From: Spirosoma rigui
GTDB lineage: Bacteria > Bacteroidota > Bacteroidia > Cytophagales > Spirosomataceae
Assembly (NCBI RefSeq): GCF_002067135.1
Contig: NZ_CP020105.1
Location: forward strand, 3,534,001 to 3,598,000
Length of the DNA: 64,000 nt
Direction of reading: 5' to 3'
Shown here: positions 29,797 to 38,507 of the stretch, one piece after another
Numbering within the stretch: the stretch's first letter is position 1
Layout: each line of letters opens with the position of its first letter
The notes under the pieces: generated by a model
What the model saw: the letters and a program-made list of their open reading frames with translations, nothing else
The model's database searches: none
What the model was told of the DNA's origin: nothing
Translations under genes and position numbers: made by a program

Positions 29797-31113
29797 CTAG
29801 GGTAACGCGTCGATGCGGATGGCCGGCAACTGGTTCCCGGCGGGTCGTTTAAAAGCCGTGTTAAGGGGAGTATACGTATCGAAAAAGCCGCAGTTGCGCA
29901 GGAAAAACCGCTGCCCGTTGCGAAGGCCCCCCGCGTAGTCCATCCGGAACGATTTTCGGGCGGTGTTGTCGCCCGTGAACCGGGTATCGGTCAGCTCCTG
30001 CCATTGCCCGTCCCGGCGTCTGATCCACTGATTGGAAAACTCGGCTTCCCGTTGTACGTTGCCCGTTTGGGGGGTGAAGTTTTCCAGAAACGAGTACAGC
30101 GATGTCAGATACGTTGTCGTTTTGGGACGCCGGAAGCTGGCAATCAGCTGCCAGCCGGTCCCGTTGGCGGGCATGAAGTAAGCCGTAAACTGCGAGTAGC
30201 CGCCATCCACCGGCTGGCCGTGCAGGAGGAATCGATAGGTCTGACCCGCTACCCAGTTGTACCGCAGGTAGCTTTGCCCGCCGGAGCCTTCGTTGCCAAA
30301 CTCATTCGTAATCACACCGGCCCCTTTCCGGGCCAGTATGATCTTCTGATCGTCGGGAATCTGATTGGGGTTATCCGTTTTGAACGGGCTCCAGACCGAA
30401 AAAAGAACCCGCCGTTCGGTTGGTGAATTGACCTGCATCCCGAAATACCCTTCCCCAAAACCGGCGGCCATGTAGTACGAGCCAATCACGTCGTTGCCTT
30501 TGGGAACCGTTATTTCGTTGTAGAACCACTCCGCTTCGGCCCCGGCCGGGATGGGGTAACGCAGGTGAACCGACGGCCCGCGCCGACCCCAGTAGAACAT
30601 ACCACCCTCATTCGACCGAACAAAAACGGTGCGGTCGTCGACGGCTTCGCCACTGATGCCGAAATCAACCACCTCGGCGTAGGTAGCACCGGTTTTGGAC
30701 AGTCCTTCCAGCACAATCGGTACGTAGCCCGTTTTGGAAACGGTCCACTGGCCGAGCAACTGATCGGTTTCCGCGGCCCCCTGCACGTCAATTTCTTGCT
30801 GCTTCCCCAACGCAGAAACCCGAATGCGGCTTTTTCCGGCGGGTACGCGCAGTTTCACCGACAGCGTAACCGGCCCCGTTTTGTCGAACCGCACGTAGGT
30901 CGTAACGGTACTCGCCGGGTTCGACCAGTTCGTCAGCCCATCGTTGCCAATGGTTGCCGAAGCGTCTGATCCGTGCGTTGCCCAACTGTTGCCGCCGAGT
31001 GGAACCCGTAGTATGTTCGGCGCGTGACCAGCGGGTGGTTTGGCAGGTAAAACGGGTGACGGGCCGCCCAGCAGCAGCAGGCAAAGGGCGTATGTCCAGG
31101 TGATATTAATCAT
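29797..31113 (-). CDS. DUF5077/DUF3472 secreted protein
   Basis: A 438-residue exported protein; ATG 31113 opens a signal peptide (MINITWTYALCLLLLGG). The first third is a beta-sandwich typical of DUF5077 (VPLGGNSWATHGSDASATIG, VSKTGYVPIVLEG). The second part carries DUF3472 motifs (EWFYNEITVPKGNDVIGSYY, GYFGMQVNS, YLRYNWVAGQTYRFLL). The pair of domains is common next to SusCD systems and is thought to bind or act on glycans; no activity is established. It lies between SusD and the kinase in the same run. Confidence 0.88.
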   Translation of the reverse strand: MINITWTYALCLLLLGGPSPVLPAKPPAGHAPNILRVPLGGNSWATHGSDASATIGNDGLTNWSNPASTVTTYVRFDKTGPVTLSVKLRVPAGKSRIRVSALGKQQEIDVQGAAETDQLLGQWTVSKTGYVPIVLEGLSKTGATYAEVVDFGISGEAVDDRTVFVRSNEGGMFYWGRRGPSVHLRYPIPAGAEAEWFYNEITVPKGNDVIGSYYMAAGFGEGYFGMQVNSPTERRVLFSVWSPFKTDNPNQIPDDQKIILARKGAGVITNEFGNEGSGGQSYLRYNWVAGQTYRFLLHGQPVDGGYSQFTAYFMPANGTGWQLIASFRRPKTTTYLTSLYSFLENFTPQTGNVQREAEFSNQWIRRRDGQWQELTDTRFTGDNTARKSFRMDYAGGLRNGQRFFLRNCGFFDTYTPLNTAFKRPAGNQLPAIRIDALP

Positions 31114-31193
31114 GTTCACAAAAGGAAGCACCAGCATCTGATGCCGGAAACGACCCGCCCGCGTGGCCGCTCGTTTCCGGTACCGGCAAGGTA

Positions 31194-32645
31194 CTAAAGG
31201 GGATTCTGTTTCAGATTTTTATTCAGCACGATCTCCGATTCAGGAATCAGATTGACCAGCTGTTTATCGTCGGGAGCGACCGTCTGCTGCCCGTTTGTGG
31301 TGTTGTGAAAGCCGGGATAGTTGCGCACCAGACTCCGGTTGTTGCGAAACAGATCGTAGGGGCGGTGGCCTTCGAAGGCCAGCTCCAGCCGGCGCTCCTG
31401 CAGCACAACATCCAGCACCGTTGGCAAGCCTTTCAGATCGGTGGCTGCGTAGAGTTCCGGGCCGGTGAGACCGGCCCGCTGCCGAATCAGATTCACGTCG
31501 GCAATGGCTTTGGCCGTTTCGCCGGTCTTGGCGTAGGCTTCCGCCCGGTTCAGATACATCTCCGACAGCCGCAGTACGATGGGCGAACTCAACGTAGGGA
31601 TACCGCCCTGGTTCGAGAATTTGGTGATGTACACCTTATCGATCCCGTTCCGTTTCTCCTGAACGCCAGCCGTGGTCAGCTTCCTGACCAGAAACGACCG
31701 GCGCTTATCGGCCGGAAATTTGTTGACCAGATCCTGGTATTCCTGCGACGCGTAGACCTCGCCCCAGCCGATACCGCCCGGCGAGGTGTAGTACATGGAG
31801 CCTATGGCACTGAAGCCCCGGTCGTCTTTCAGCGTGTGCTTGATCGCGAAAATAACCTCCCGGTTCTGCTCATTGTCCAGCGTGTAGAAGTCGGGTACCT
31901 GATTGGCCGTTGCCAGCGCATACCGCCCGTCGGCAATGACCAGATCGGCATATTTAATGGCGTTGGTGTTGTCGTTCATGTACAGGTAGACGCGGGACAG
32001 CAGTGCGTTGGCCGCGGCCGGACTGGCGTAGCTGCTGGTCCGGACGGTCGTCATTAACTGAGCCGACCGCTGAAGTTCACTCACAACGAACGTATAGACA
32101 TCTTTCACCGTAGCGCGGGTCGCGTTATCGTCGGCCTTGGTATCGGTCTTGATGATCACCCCCAGATTGGTTTCGGGACTCTGCGCGTAGGGCCGGCCAA
32201 ACAGGCGAACCAGGTCGAAGTGGACCATGGCCCGCAGAAACCGGTTCTCGCCCAGGATCTGGTCCAGCTCTTTCGACGTGCCTTCCTTGACCGACTCGAT
32301 CACCTTGTTGCAGCCAACGATGATCTGGTAAGCTTTGCGGTAAATCTGCAGCGCATTGCCCTGGTCGGAGGTGTGGCGGTAGGTATATGTTAGGAATAGC
32401 GGGTCGGTTGTGGTACCGCTCAGCGTCAGGTTATCGCCGGGGTATTCGTTCATAATGTAGAGATTGCGGGTATAATCCGAATCCTTGATGAACGTATAGT
32501 TGCCGTCAGTTGCGGCACGCAGGCCCTGGGCATTTTGCAAAACGGCCTCTTCGGGCAGGCCATTGTACGGTTTTTTGTCGATGCTGCAGGCCGTAGTCAT
32601 CAGGACAATGCCGAGCAGCGTATAGCGGGAGAAGAGCGATTTCAT
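31194..32645 (-). CDS. SusD/RagB-family glycan-binding lipoprotein
   Basis: The outer-membrane surface lipoprotein that partners the SusC channel. 483 residues; the signal ends in the lipobox MTTAC. Helical TPR-like segments follow (ALQIYRKAYQIIVGCNKVIE, NRFLRAMVHFDLVRLFGRPY) and the C-terminal region has the family motif LRLSEMYLNRAEAYA and ERRLELAFEGHRPYDLFRN. It starts 12 bases after SusC stops. The ligand is unknown. Confidence 0.96.
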   Translation of the reverse strand: MKSLFSRYTLLGIVLMTTACSIDKKPYNGLPEEAVLQNAQGLRAATDGNYTFIKDSDYTRNLYIMNEYPGDNLTLSGTTTDPLFLTYTYRHTSDQGNALQIYRKAYQIIVGCNKVIESVKEGTSKELDQILGENRFLRAMVHFDLVRLFGRPYAQSPETNLGVIIKTDTKADDNATRATVKDVYTFVVSELQRSAQLMTTVRTSSYASPAAANALLSRVYLYMNDNTNAIKYADLVIADGRYALATANQVPDFYTLDNEQNREVIFAIKHTLKDDRGFSAIGSMYYTSPGGIGWGEVYASQEYQDLVNKFPADKRRSFLVRKLTTAGVQEKRNGIDKVYITKFSNQGGIPTLSSPIVLRLSEMYLNRAEAYAKTGETAKAIADVNLIRQRAGLTGPELYAATDLKGLPTVLDVVLQERRLELAFEGHRPYDLFRNNRSLVRNYPGFHNTTNGQQTVAPDDKQLVNLIPESEIVLNKNLKQNPL

Positions 32646-32657
32646 GGAGGGAGCTGC

Positions 32658-35639
32658 TTAAAAACTGAGTTGAACGCCAAAGACAAACTTCTTGCTGAAG
32701 GGATATTTCGTACCAACTTCGCCGGTCTCCGTAACGTCGGGGTCGATTCCCGAAAACTTCGTGACGGTGAACAGGTTATCCGCTGATGCCGACAACCGGA
32801 CATTACTAAGTTTGGCCCGGCTCACGAGTGCTTTGGGCAGGTTGTAGTTCAGGGTGATGTTCCGAAGCCGGAGGTAGTTACCGCTTTCGAGGAAGCGCGA
32901 AGAGGGGCGCTGCGCGTTTTTGTTGCCACCAATAACGTATTTGGGGTGCGTGGCCACGTCACCGGGCTTTTCCCAGCGGCTCCAGCCGGGTTGCAGCGCC
33001 AGCAGGTTATAGCGGTCGTAGGCACCGTCATTGTCAAACAGGTTGCGGTCGCCGTTGTAGAGGGTTACGCCGGCTGCGTAGGTGAAGAAACCATTCAGCT
33101 CAAAGTTGTTCCAGCTCAGCACCTGCCGGATACCCCCGAACAGTTTCGGATTGGCGTTGCTGCCGATGAACTGCAGGGTCGCTTCGTTATAGTTGTTGGT
33201 CGTGGCGGTCGTGCCGTCGGCGTTGACTTTTTGCCAGAGCGGATCGCCCGTTGTTGGGTCAACTCCTTCCCACCGGCGCATGTACCAGCTGTTGAGCGGT
33301 TTGTCCAGCGCAAACGGACGCATGCTGTTGGCCACGAACGTCCGGTCGCTGTAGAGGGCCGTCACCCGGTTTCGGTTGAGACCTGCGTTCACTTCCGCCC
33401 GCCATTTAAACGCGTTTTTTTGCAGAATATCGGCCGACAGAATCACTTCCAGACCCTGGTTACGAACAGCGCCGATATTTTCGGTGATGAACGCGTAGCC
33501 GCTCGTTCCCTGCAAAGGCCGGTTGAACAGGAGGTTGTTGGTCAGTCGGTTATAGGCGTCGACCGATATGTTCAGCCGGTTCCAGAGCGTCGCATCGACC
33601 CCTACGTTGGCATTGTTGGACACTTCCCAGGAGAGGTTCGGGTTTTCGATGCGGGTAGGGTAAGCCGATGGCGTTCCTGCATACTGCCCCGTCAGGTTAT
33701 AGAGTCCCTGGGCGGCATAATCGTTAATACCATCGGCGTTGCCCGTCGTGCCGTAGCTGAGCCGGAACTTCAGGTTATTGACCGTCGAATTGCTGCTCAG
33801 AAACGCTTCGTTGGAGGCTATCCAGGTCAGGCCCACGGCGTAGAAATTACCGTATTTGCTGTCGCGGCCAAACTTCGACGAGCCATCCCGCCGGAACGAC
33901 GTCGTGACGAGGTATTTCTCTTTGTAGCCGTAGTTAGCCTGGAACAGGTACGACTGGAAGGCGTTGTCAGTCTTTGTCCCGTTGATGCTCTCCGGCTGCG
34001 AGGTGGCATCGAGGATATTCAGGCCCGAGAAAATACCCTTACCCGTTGCCCCCAGCGACTCGTAGTAGTACGTCTGGTATTCGTAGCCCGCCAGCCCGTC
34101 GACGCTATGCCCTCCGCCAAAGCTATGCCGGAACCGGAACAGATTTGACGTCAGCAGGTTGTAATCCCGGCTTGTGAAATCGGTGAGTCGTCCCAGCACG
34201 TCAGCCGCGGCATTACCCCGCAAATCCTGACTGCTCTCGCTGCCGTAGTAGTTGGTTTGCGCCCGGTTGGTGGTGGAAAAAGAAAGCCAGGGCAGCAGAT
34301 CATATTCCGCCTTGAACAGCACATCGCCCGCCAGGGTATTTTCTTTGAACGTATTGAACTGCTGGTTATAAATGAAATTGGCGTTGTCGCGACCGTACCA
34401 TTTTTTGGCGCCGGTGACCGGGTTATACGGCTGCCCGTTGAGGTAGGGGTCGTCGTAGGGGAGGTAGGTGTAAGCGCCATAGAGCGACCCGTTGCTGTTA
34501 TCGAACCCTCGGGTGTAGGTGCCGGCGGTGTTGAGGCTGACCCGGAATTTGTCGCTCAGGCTGTGGCTGAAATTAAGCCGCAGCCCAAACCGGTTGAGGC
34601 CGGTCCCTTTCAAAATGCCGTCTTCCTGGTAGTAGTTGCCGCTCAGAAAAAAGCGGGTCTTGTCGCTGCCGCCCGCGGCACTTACTTCAACCAGCGTGTT
34701 GGTAGCCGGCCGGAAAGCCTGGTCAAACCAGTTGGTATTGGCGTTGGCTTCGGGCGTGGGCAGGTAGTCGTTCAGGACGCCCGTTGGCCGGTCGCGCTGG
34801 AACACGTTCTTTTGCAGGGTATAGAGCTCTTGCCCGTTGAGCAGCCGGAAGTTACCCAGGCTCAGGTAGCCAACGCCCTTGTTGAGCCGGGCGGTGATCT
34901 GCGCTTTCCCGGCGGCTCCCCGTTTAGTGGTAACGACAATAACGCCGTTGGACGCGCGGGCGCCGTAGAGGGCCGTGGAGGCCGCATCCTTCAATACCGT
35001 GATCGATTCAATGTCGCTTGGGTTCGGTATGCCGCCAATCACGCCATCCACTACGTAGAGCGGGTTTGAACTGGCGGTCAGGGTACCCACGCCCCGGATC
35101 AGCACTTTGGGCGGTGTTCGGGGATCGCCGGAGCTGTTGCCCACAAACACGCCGGCCGCTTTACCCTGCAGCAGCTGGCCCACGTTGTTGGCGGTTACGT
35201 CCTTGAGTTCCTTGGCCGATACCGCCTGAGCCGCGCCGGTGAGGTTTTTCTGCGTCGTGGAGGTATACCCCAGCACGACAACCTCGTTCAGGCTTTTATT
35301 GTCGCTACCCAGTTTCACGTCAATAACTGACTTTCCGGTACCCGCCGTAATTTCCTGCGACGTGTAGCCAACCGAGCTGAACACCAGGATGCTGTTGGGT
35401 TCGATGCCCGTGAGTTGGTACCGGCCACTGGCGTCGGTGGTTGTGCCCCGGGTTGAACCCTTGGTGACGACGTTGACGCCCGGCAATGCCTGCCCGTTAT
35501 CGGCATCCGTAACGGACCCGCTGACCGTGCCGGGCGTCTGGGCGAAGGCTGAGGCAGTCAGCAAAGCCAGGCCAACGCCCAGGAGCCAGCGCGTTGCCTG
35601 TCGAATGGCTGTTCGTGTCGGTAAAAAATACTGATCCAT
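32658..35639 (-). CDS. SusC/RagA-family TonB-dependent outer-membrane transporter
   Basis: Imports glycan oligomers across the outer membrane with energy from TonB. ATG 35639 opens the signal peptide (RWLLGVGLALLTASAFAQ); a longer start at 35687 is less likely. Order: carboxypeptidase-like domain (VSGSVTDADNGQALPGVNVV), plug with the SusC signatures (NPLYVVDGVIGG, ITVLKDAASTALYGARASNG), and a beta-barrel that ends in FVFGVQLSF with the terminal Phe needed for barrel assembly. 993 residues, full length. Confidence 0.97.
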   Translation of the reverse strand: MDQYFLPTRTAIRQATRWLLGVGLALLTASAFAQTPGTVSGSVTDADNGQALPGVNVVTKGSTRGTTTDASGRYQLTGIEPNSILVFSSVGYTSQEITAGTGKSVIDVKLGSDNKSLNEVVVLGYTSTTQKNLTGAAQAVSAKELKDVTANNVGQLLQGKAAGVFVGNSSGDPRTPPKVLIRGVGTLTASSNPLYVVDGVIGGIPNPSDIESITVLKDAASTALYGARASNGVIVVTTKRGAAGKAQITARLNKGVGYLSLGNFRLLNGQELYTLQKNVFQRDRPTGVLNDYLPTPEANANTNWFDQAFRPATNTLVEVSAAGGSDKTRFFLSGNYYQEDGILKGTGLNRFGLRLNFSHSLSDKFRVSLNTAGTYTRGFDNSNGSLYGAYTYLPYDDPYLNGQPYNPVTGAKKWYGRDNANFIYNQQFNTFKENTLAGDVLFKAEYDLLPWLSFSTTNRAQTNYYGSESSQDLRGNAAADVLGRLTDFTSRDYNLLTSNLFRFRHSFGGGHSVDGLAGYEYQTYYYESLGATGKGIFSGLNILDATSQPESINGTKTDNAFQSYLFQANYGYKEKYLVTTSFRRDGSSKFGRDSKYGNFYAVGLTWIASNEAFLSSNSTVNNLKFRLSYGTTGNADGINDYAAQGLYNLTGQYAGTPSAYPTRIENPNLSWEVSNNANVGVDATLWNRLNISVDAYNRLTNNLLFNRPLQGTSGYAFITENIGAVRNQGLEVILSADILQKNAFKWRAEVNAGLNRNRVTALYSDRTFVANSMRPFALDKPLNSWYMRRWEGVDPTTGDPLWQKVNADGTTATTNNYNEATLQFIGSNANPKLFGGIRQVLSWNNFELNGFFTYAAGVTLYNGDRNLFDNDGAYDRYNLLALQPGWSRWEKPGDVATHPKYVIGGNKNAQRPSSRFLESGNYLRLRNITLNYNLPKALVSRAKLSNVRLSASADNLFTVTKFSGIDPDVTETGEVGTKYPFSKKFVFGVQLSF

Positions 35640-35799
35640 AGTGGTGATTGGTTGTTTGGGGTGAACTGGAAACGTGTGGCTGGTCAAACCCGTCGGCCTG
35701 ACGCAGAATCCGGGGTAATCCGGGTAGTACAGGCATAGGTATCCCGTCAGCGCCGGTCGTGCAACCGGCGCTGCCTGCTACCTGCCCGTTAAGAGTTGG

Positions 35800-37173
35800 C
35801 TAATAGATGTCGGTGAGGCCAAAAATGGGCTTGTTGGTCTTCCACTTACCCCGCGTAAAATCGGGGATATCGATGGGCTTGCTGCCTTTGGCAATGCTCT
35901 CCTCCGAGAGAGGGCTAATGGCGCTCCAGGCCGCTGCGTCGTACACGTCGATGGGGGGGGCGACCTGATTTTTGATGGCTTCGATAAAGCCGCGCAGTAC
36001 AAAAAAGTCAATGCCGCCGTGGCCGGCGTTCTGCGCCGTCTGGGCGTGTTGTTTCCACAGCGGGTGGTCGTACTTGTCCTGGTAGGCGGCAAAAGGCTCC
36101 CACTGGTGGGGTTTCGGGCTAACGCCCTCCAGGTAGATCATGTCGTTGTCGTCCATCCAGATGCCCTGCGTACCCTGCGCCCGGAAGCCCAGCGAGTAGG
36201 GGCGGGGGGAGTTGGTGTCATGGATGATGACAATGTTTTCGCCATTGGCGCACTCGATCATGGTCGTCACGACGTCGCCCAGCTTAAACTTTACTTTCGC
36301 GTTGGGGTGATCAGGCCCGCCTTTGTCCACGACGTACTTGTGAAGACCCCGGCTCTTGGTCGCCATGGAGGTCAGCCGAACGAACTGGTTCCCCCGGTTG
36401 ATGTTGAGCCAGTGTGCAACAGGCCCCAGTCCGTGGGTAGGATACAGGTCGCCGTTCCGATCAACGGAATGCTGGGTACGCCAGTGCGCTTCCGAGAACC
36501 CTTTCTCGCCAAATTCGGCGCCAACACCCCGGGCGGTACCATCGTTGAATTTAATGTTGCGCAGATCGTGTTCGTACCCGCAATGGGCGTAGGTCATCTC
36601 CCCGAACATCCCCTGCCGTACCATGTTGAGGATAGCCATGACGTCGCGCCGGTAGCAGACGTTTTCCAGGATCATGCAGGGCGCTTTGGTTTTCTCATAC
36701 GTATCGACCAGGTCCCACGACTCTTTCAGGGTGACGGTGGCCGACACCTCCAGACCAGTATATTTGCCTGCTTTCATCGACGCTACGGCCATGGGCGTGT
36801 GCCATTCCCAAGGGGTAGCAATGACCACCCCGTCAATGTCGTCACGCTTGAGCATGTCCAGAAACGCTTCATTACCTTTGGTATAGGCGGGGGGGATTTT
36901 GCGTCCTGCCTTCTCAATCATGGCGTTCGAGCGGGCAATGGCATCCGGCGAAATGTCGCACAGGGCGGCAATTTCCACGTCGGGCCGGTACAGTGCCTGC
37001 TGGAGGTGACTACGGCCGCGCAGGCCAACGCCGATGAAGCCCAGCCGTACTTTCGCCAAGGCCGGGGGGTGATTTTCGGCCCGGGCTGCGTTGTACAGTG
37101 AGGGCATCAACTGGACAGCGGCACTGGTCAGGGCGGCTGTGCGGATGAAAGAACGACGGGAGGGGAGCGACAT
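35800..37173 (-). CDS. Gfo/Idh/MocA oxidoreductase, GH109-like, Tat-exported
   Basis: A 457-residue NAD-dependent enzyme. ATG 37173 opens a Tat-type signal (SLPSRRSFIRTAALTSAA). The Rossmann motif is GFIGVGLRGRSH. EVSATVTLKESW and the following GYEHDLRN and TRGVGAEFGEKGFSEAHW match family GH109, whose founding members remove alpha-N-acetylgalactosamine by an NAD-dependent redox mechanism. The specificity here may differ. It is the first gene of the locus, 160 bases before SusC, and faces the LacI gene. A start at 37320 would run across the operator sites and is rejected. Confidence 0.9.
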   Translation of the reverse strand: MSLPSRRSFIRTAALTSAAVQLMPSLYNAARAENHPPALAKVRLGFIGVGLRGRSHLQQALYRPDVEIAALCDISPDAIARSNAMIEKAGRKIPPAYTKGNEAFLDMLKRDDIDGVVIATPWEWHTPMAVASMKAGKYTGLEVSATVTLKESWDLVDTYEKTKAPCMILENVCYRRDVMAILNMVRQGMFGEMTYAHCGYEHDLRNIKFNDGTARGVGAEFGEKGFSEAHWRTQHSVDRNGDLYPTHGLGPVAHWLNINRGNQFVRLTSMATKSRGLHKYVVDKGGPDHPNAKVKFKLGDVVTTMIECANGENIVIIHDTNSPRPYSLGFRAQGTQGIWMDDNDMIYLEGVSPKPHQWEPFAAYQDKYDHPLWKQHAQTAQNAGHGGIDFFVLRGFIEAIKNQVAPPIDVYDAAAWSAISPLSEESIAKGSKPIDIPDFTRGKWKTNKPIFGLTDIY

Positions 37174-37312
37174 GAAGAGACGTGGGATTAGTCGAACGGA
37201 AAGAGCTGATTTCGTTGATTTTATCACGGAAAGAATGATTGAAATTAGCCTTGTCAGTCGCAATAGTAAATAGTCTGAATCCGTGTCCGGGGCAAATAAA
37301 TGGTCAATTGCC

Positions 37313-37351
37313 GTGTGCAAACGTTTGTCCAGCTGTGTGCAAACGTTTGTC
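37313..37351. promoter_or_regulatory. Two identical LacI-type operator sites
   Basis: GTGTGCAAACGTTTGTC occurs at 37313-37329 and again at 37335-37351. Each contains the perfect palindrome CAAACGTTTG (37318-37327 and 37340-37349). The centres are 22 bases apart, about two helical turns, so two dimers could bind on one face. They lie between the divergent LacI-type regulator and the GH109-like gene. The right-hand site overlaps where the -33 element of the regulator would be, given TAATTTTG at 37364-37371. This suggests autoregulation plus control of the locus. Confidence 0.85.
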
Positions 37352-37418
37352 TAAAACCGATATTAATTTTGCGCTGCGGGTTGAAAAGGCTATTTTGTAT
37401 AAGTGATAAAGCCATCTG

Positions 37419-38435
37419 ATGAAAGAAGCGATAACTATTAAGGAAATTGCCCGCCGATTGAACATATCCCCCTCTACCGTTTCCAGGGCTCTGCAGAACA
37501 GCCCCCGAATCGGTCAGAAAACGCGCGACAGTGTGCGGGAGCTTGCCAGTCAGTTGCGCTACACACCCAGTCAGACGGCGCGTAACCTTCGGAATGGCAA
37601 AACGGGGGTGATGGCGCTGGTTTTGCCCGAGATCCGGGAAAACTTTTTCTCCGAGATCGTCAACGGAGTCGAGGAGCTGGCCTTCAGTCATCAGTTCAGC
37701 GTCGCCCTGTACCAGTCGCATGACCTGTTCGAGCGGGAACGGCAGATCCTGTCGCTGCTGAACCGCAACCAGGTGGATGGCGTGATGCTGTCGGTAGCCA
37801 AAGAATCGCAGCACTTCGACCATATCCAGGATCTGATCGATCGGGGCGTTCCCGTTGTGCTGTTCGACCGGATACCTCCTAAAATCAACACCCATCAGGT
37901 GGGGTGCGACATGGAAAAAGGGGCCTATGAAGCCACGAAATGGCTGGCCAGCCGCGGCTTTCAGCGTATTGCCCTGATGAATGGCCCGTATGCCCTGGTA
38001 GCCAGCGAAGACCGCTACCGGGGCTACATCAAAGCCCTGCTGGAAGAAAAACTGCCCGTAGAAAGCGCCCTCATCAAGCGGGTTGACCTCACGCCCGACG
38101 ATACCATTCAAAAGATCAATCAGCTGCTGGCCTCCCCCCATCGGCCCGATGCCGTGCTGGCCTTCAACGATTACGTAGCGCTCGATGCCATGCAGGCGTG
38201 CCGCAAACAGGGTCTTCGGATCAACGAAGATATCTCGTTTGTCAGTTTTGCGAACCTTCCCCTGACCGCCTACATGGACCAGTCGCCCCTGGCTTCCGTT
38301 GAACAGCATCCGTACCTGATTGGCCGGACAACGGTTGAAATACTGCTGTCTATTCTGGCGTCGAAAGAAGAAATGCCCACCGATGCGTTCCAGTGCGTTA
38401 TGCTGGACCCCCAGCTGGTTGTCCGGGTGCCCTGA
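37419..38435 (+). CDS. LacI/GalR-family transcriptional regulator
   Basis: A 338-residue repressor-type protein. The N-terminal helix-turn-helix and hinge read ITIKEIARRLNISPSTVSRA and later ARNLRNGKTG. The periplasmic-binding-like effector domain has GVMALVLPEIRENFFSEIVN, VPVVLFDRIPP, RYRGYIKALLEEK and AVLAFNDYVAL. It most likely senses a sugar from the adjacent SusCD locus and binds the paired CAAACGTTTG sites just upstream. The ATG at 37419 gives the standard N-terminus. Confidence 0.95.
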   Translation: MKEAITIKEIARRLNISPSTVSRALQNSPRIGQKTRDSVRELASQLRYTPSQTARNLRNGKTGVMALVLPEIRENFFSEIVNGVEELAFSHQFSVALYQSHDLFERERQILSLLNRNQVDGVMLSVAKESQHFDHIQDLIDRGVPVVLFDRIPPKINTHQVGCDMEKGAYEATKWLASRGFQRIALMNGPYALVASEDRYRGYIKALLEEKLPVESALIKRVDLTPDDTIQKINQLLASPHRPDAVLAFNDYVALDAMQACRKQGLRINEDISFVSFANLPLTAYMDQSPLASVEQHPYLIGRTTVEILLSILASKEEMPTDAFQCVMLDPQLVVRVP

Positions 38436-38507
38436 CGGTATACCGGCAGGGGTCGTTATTTCGGACGGCCGCTGCACAGGATCACCGCTGGCCCGCGTCC
38501 GGCGGTA

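Noticed and set aside
37254..38477. 407-codon minus-strand frame over the LacI gene
   Set aside because: Antisense to a complete LacI-family protein and it would cover the operator region.
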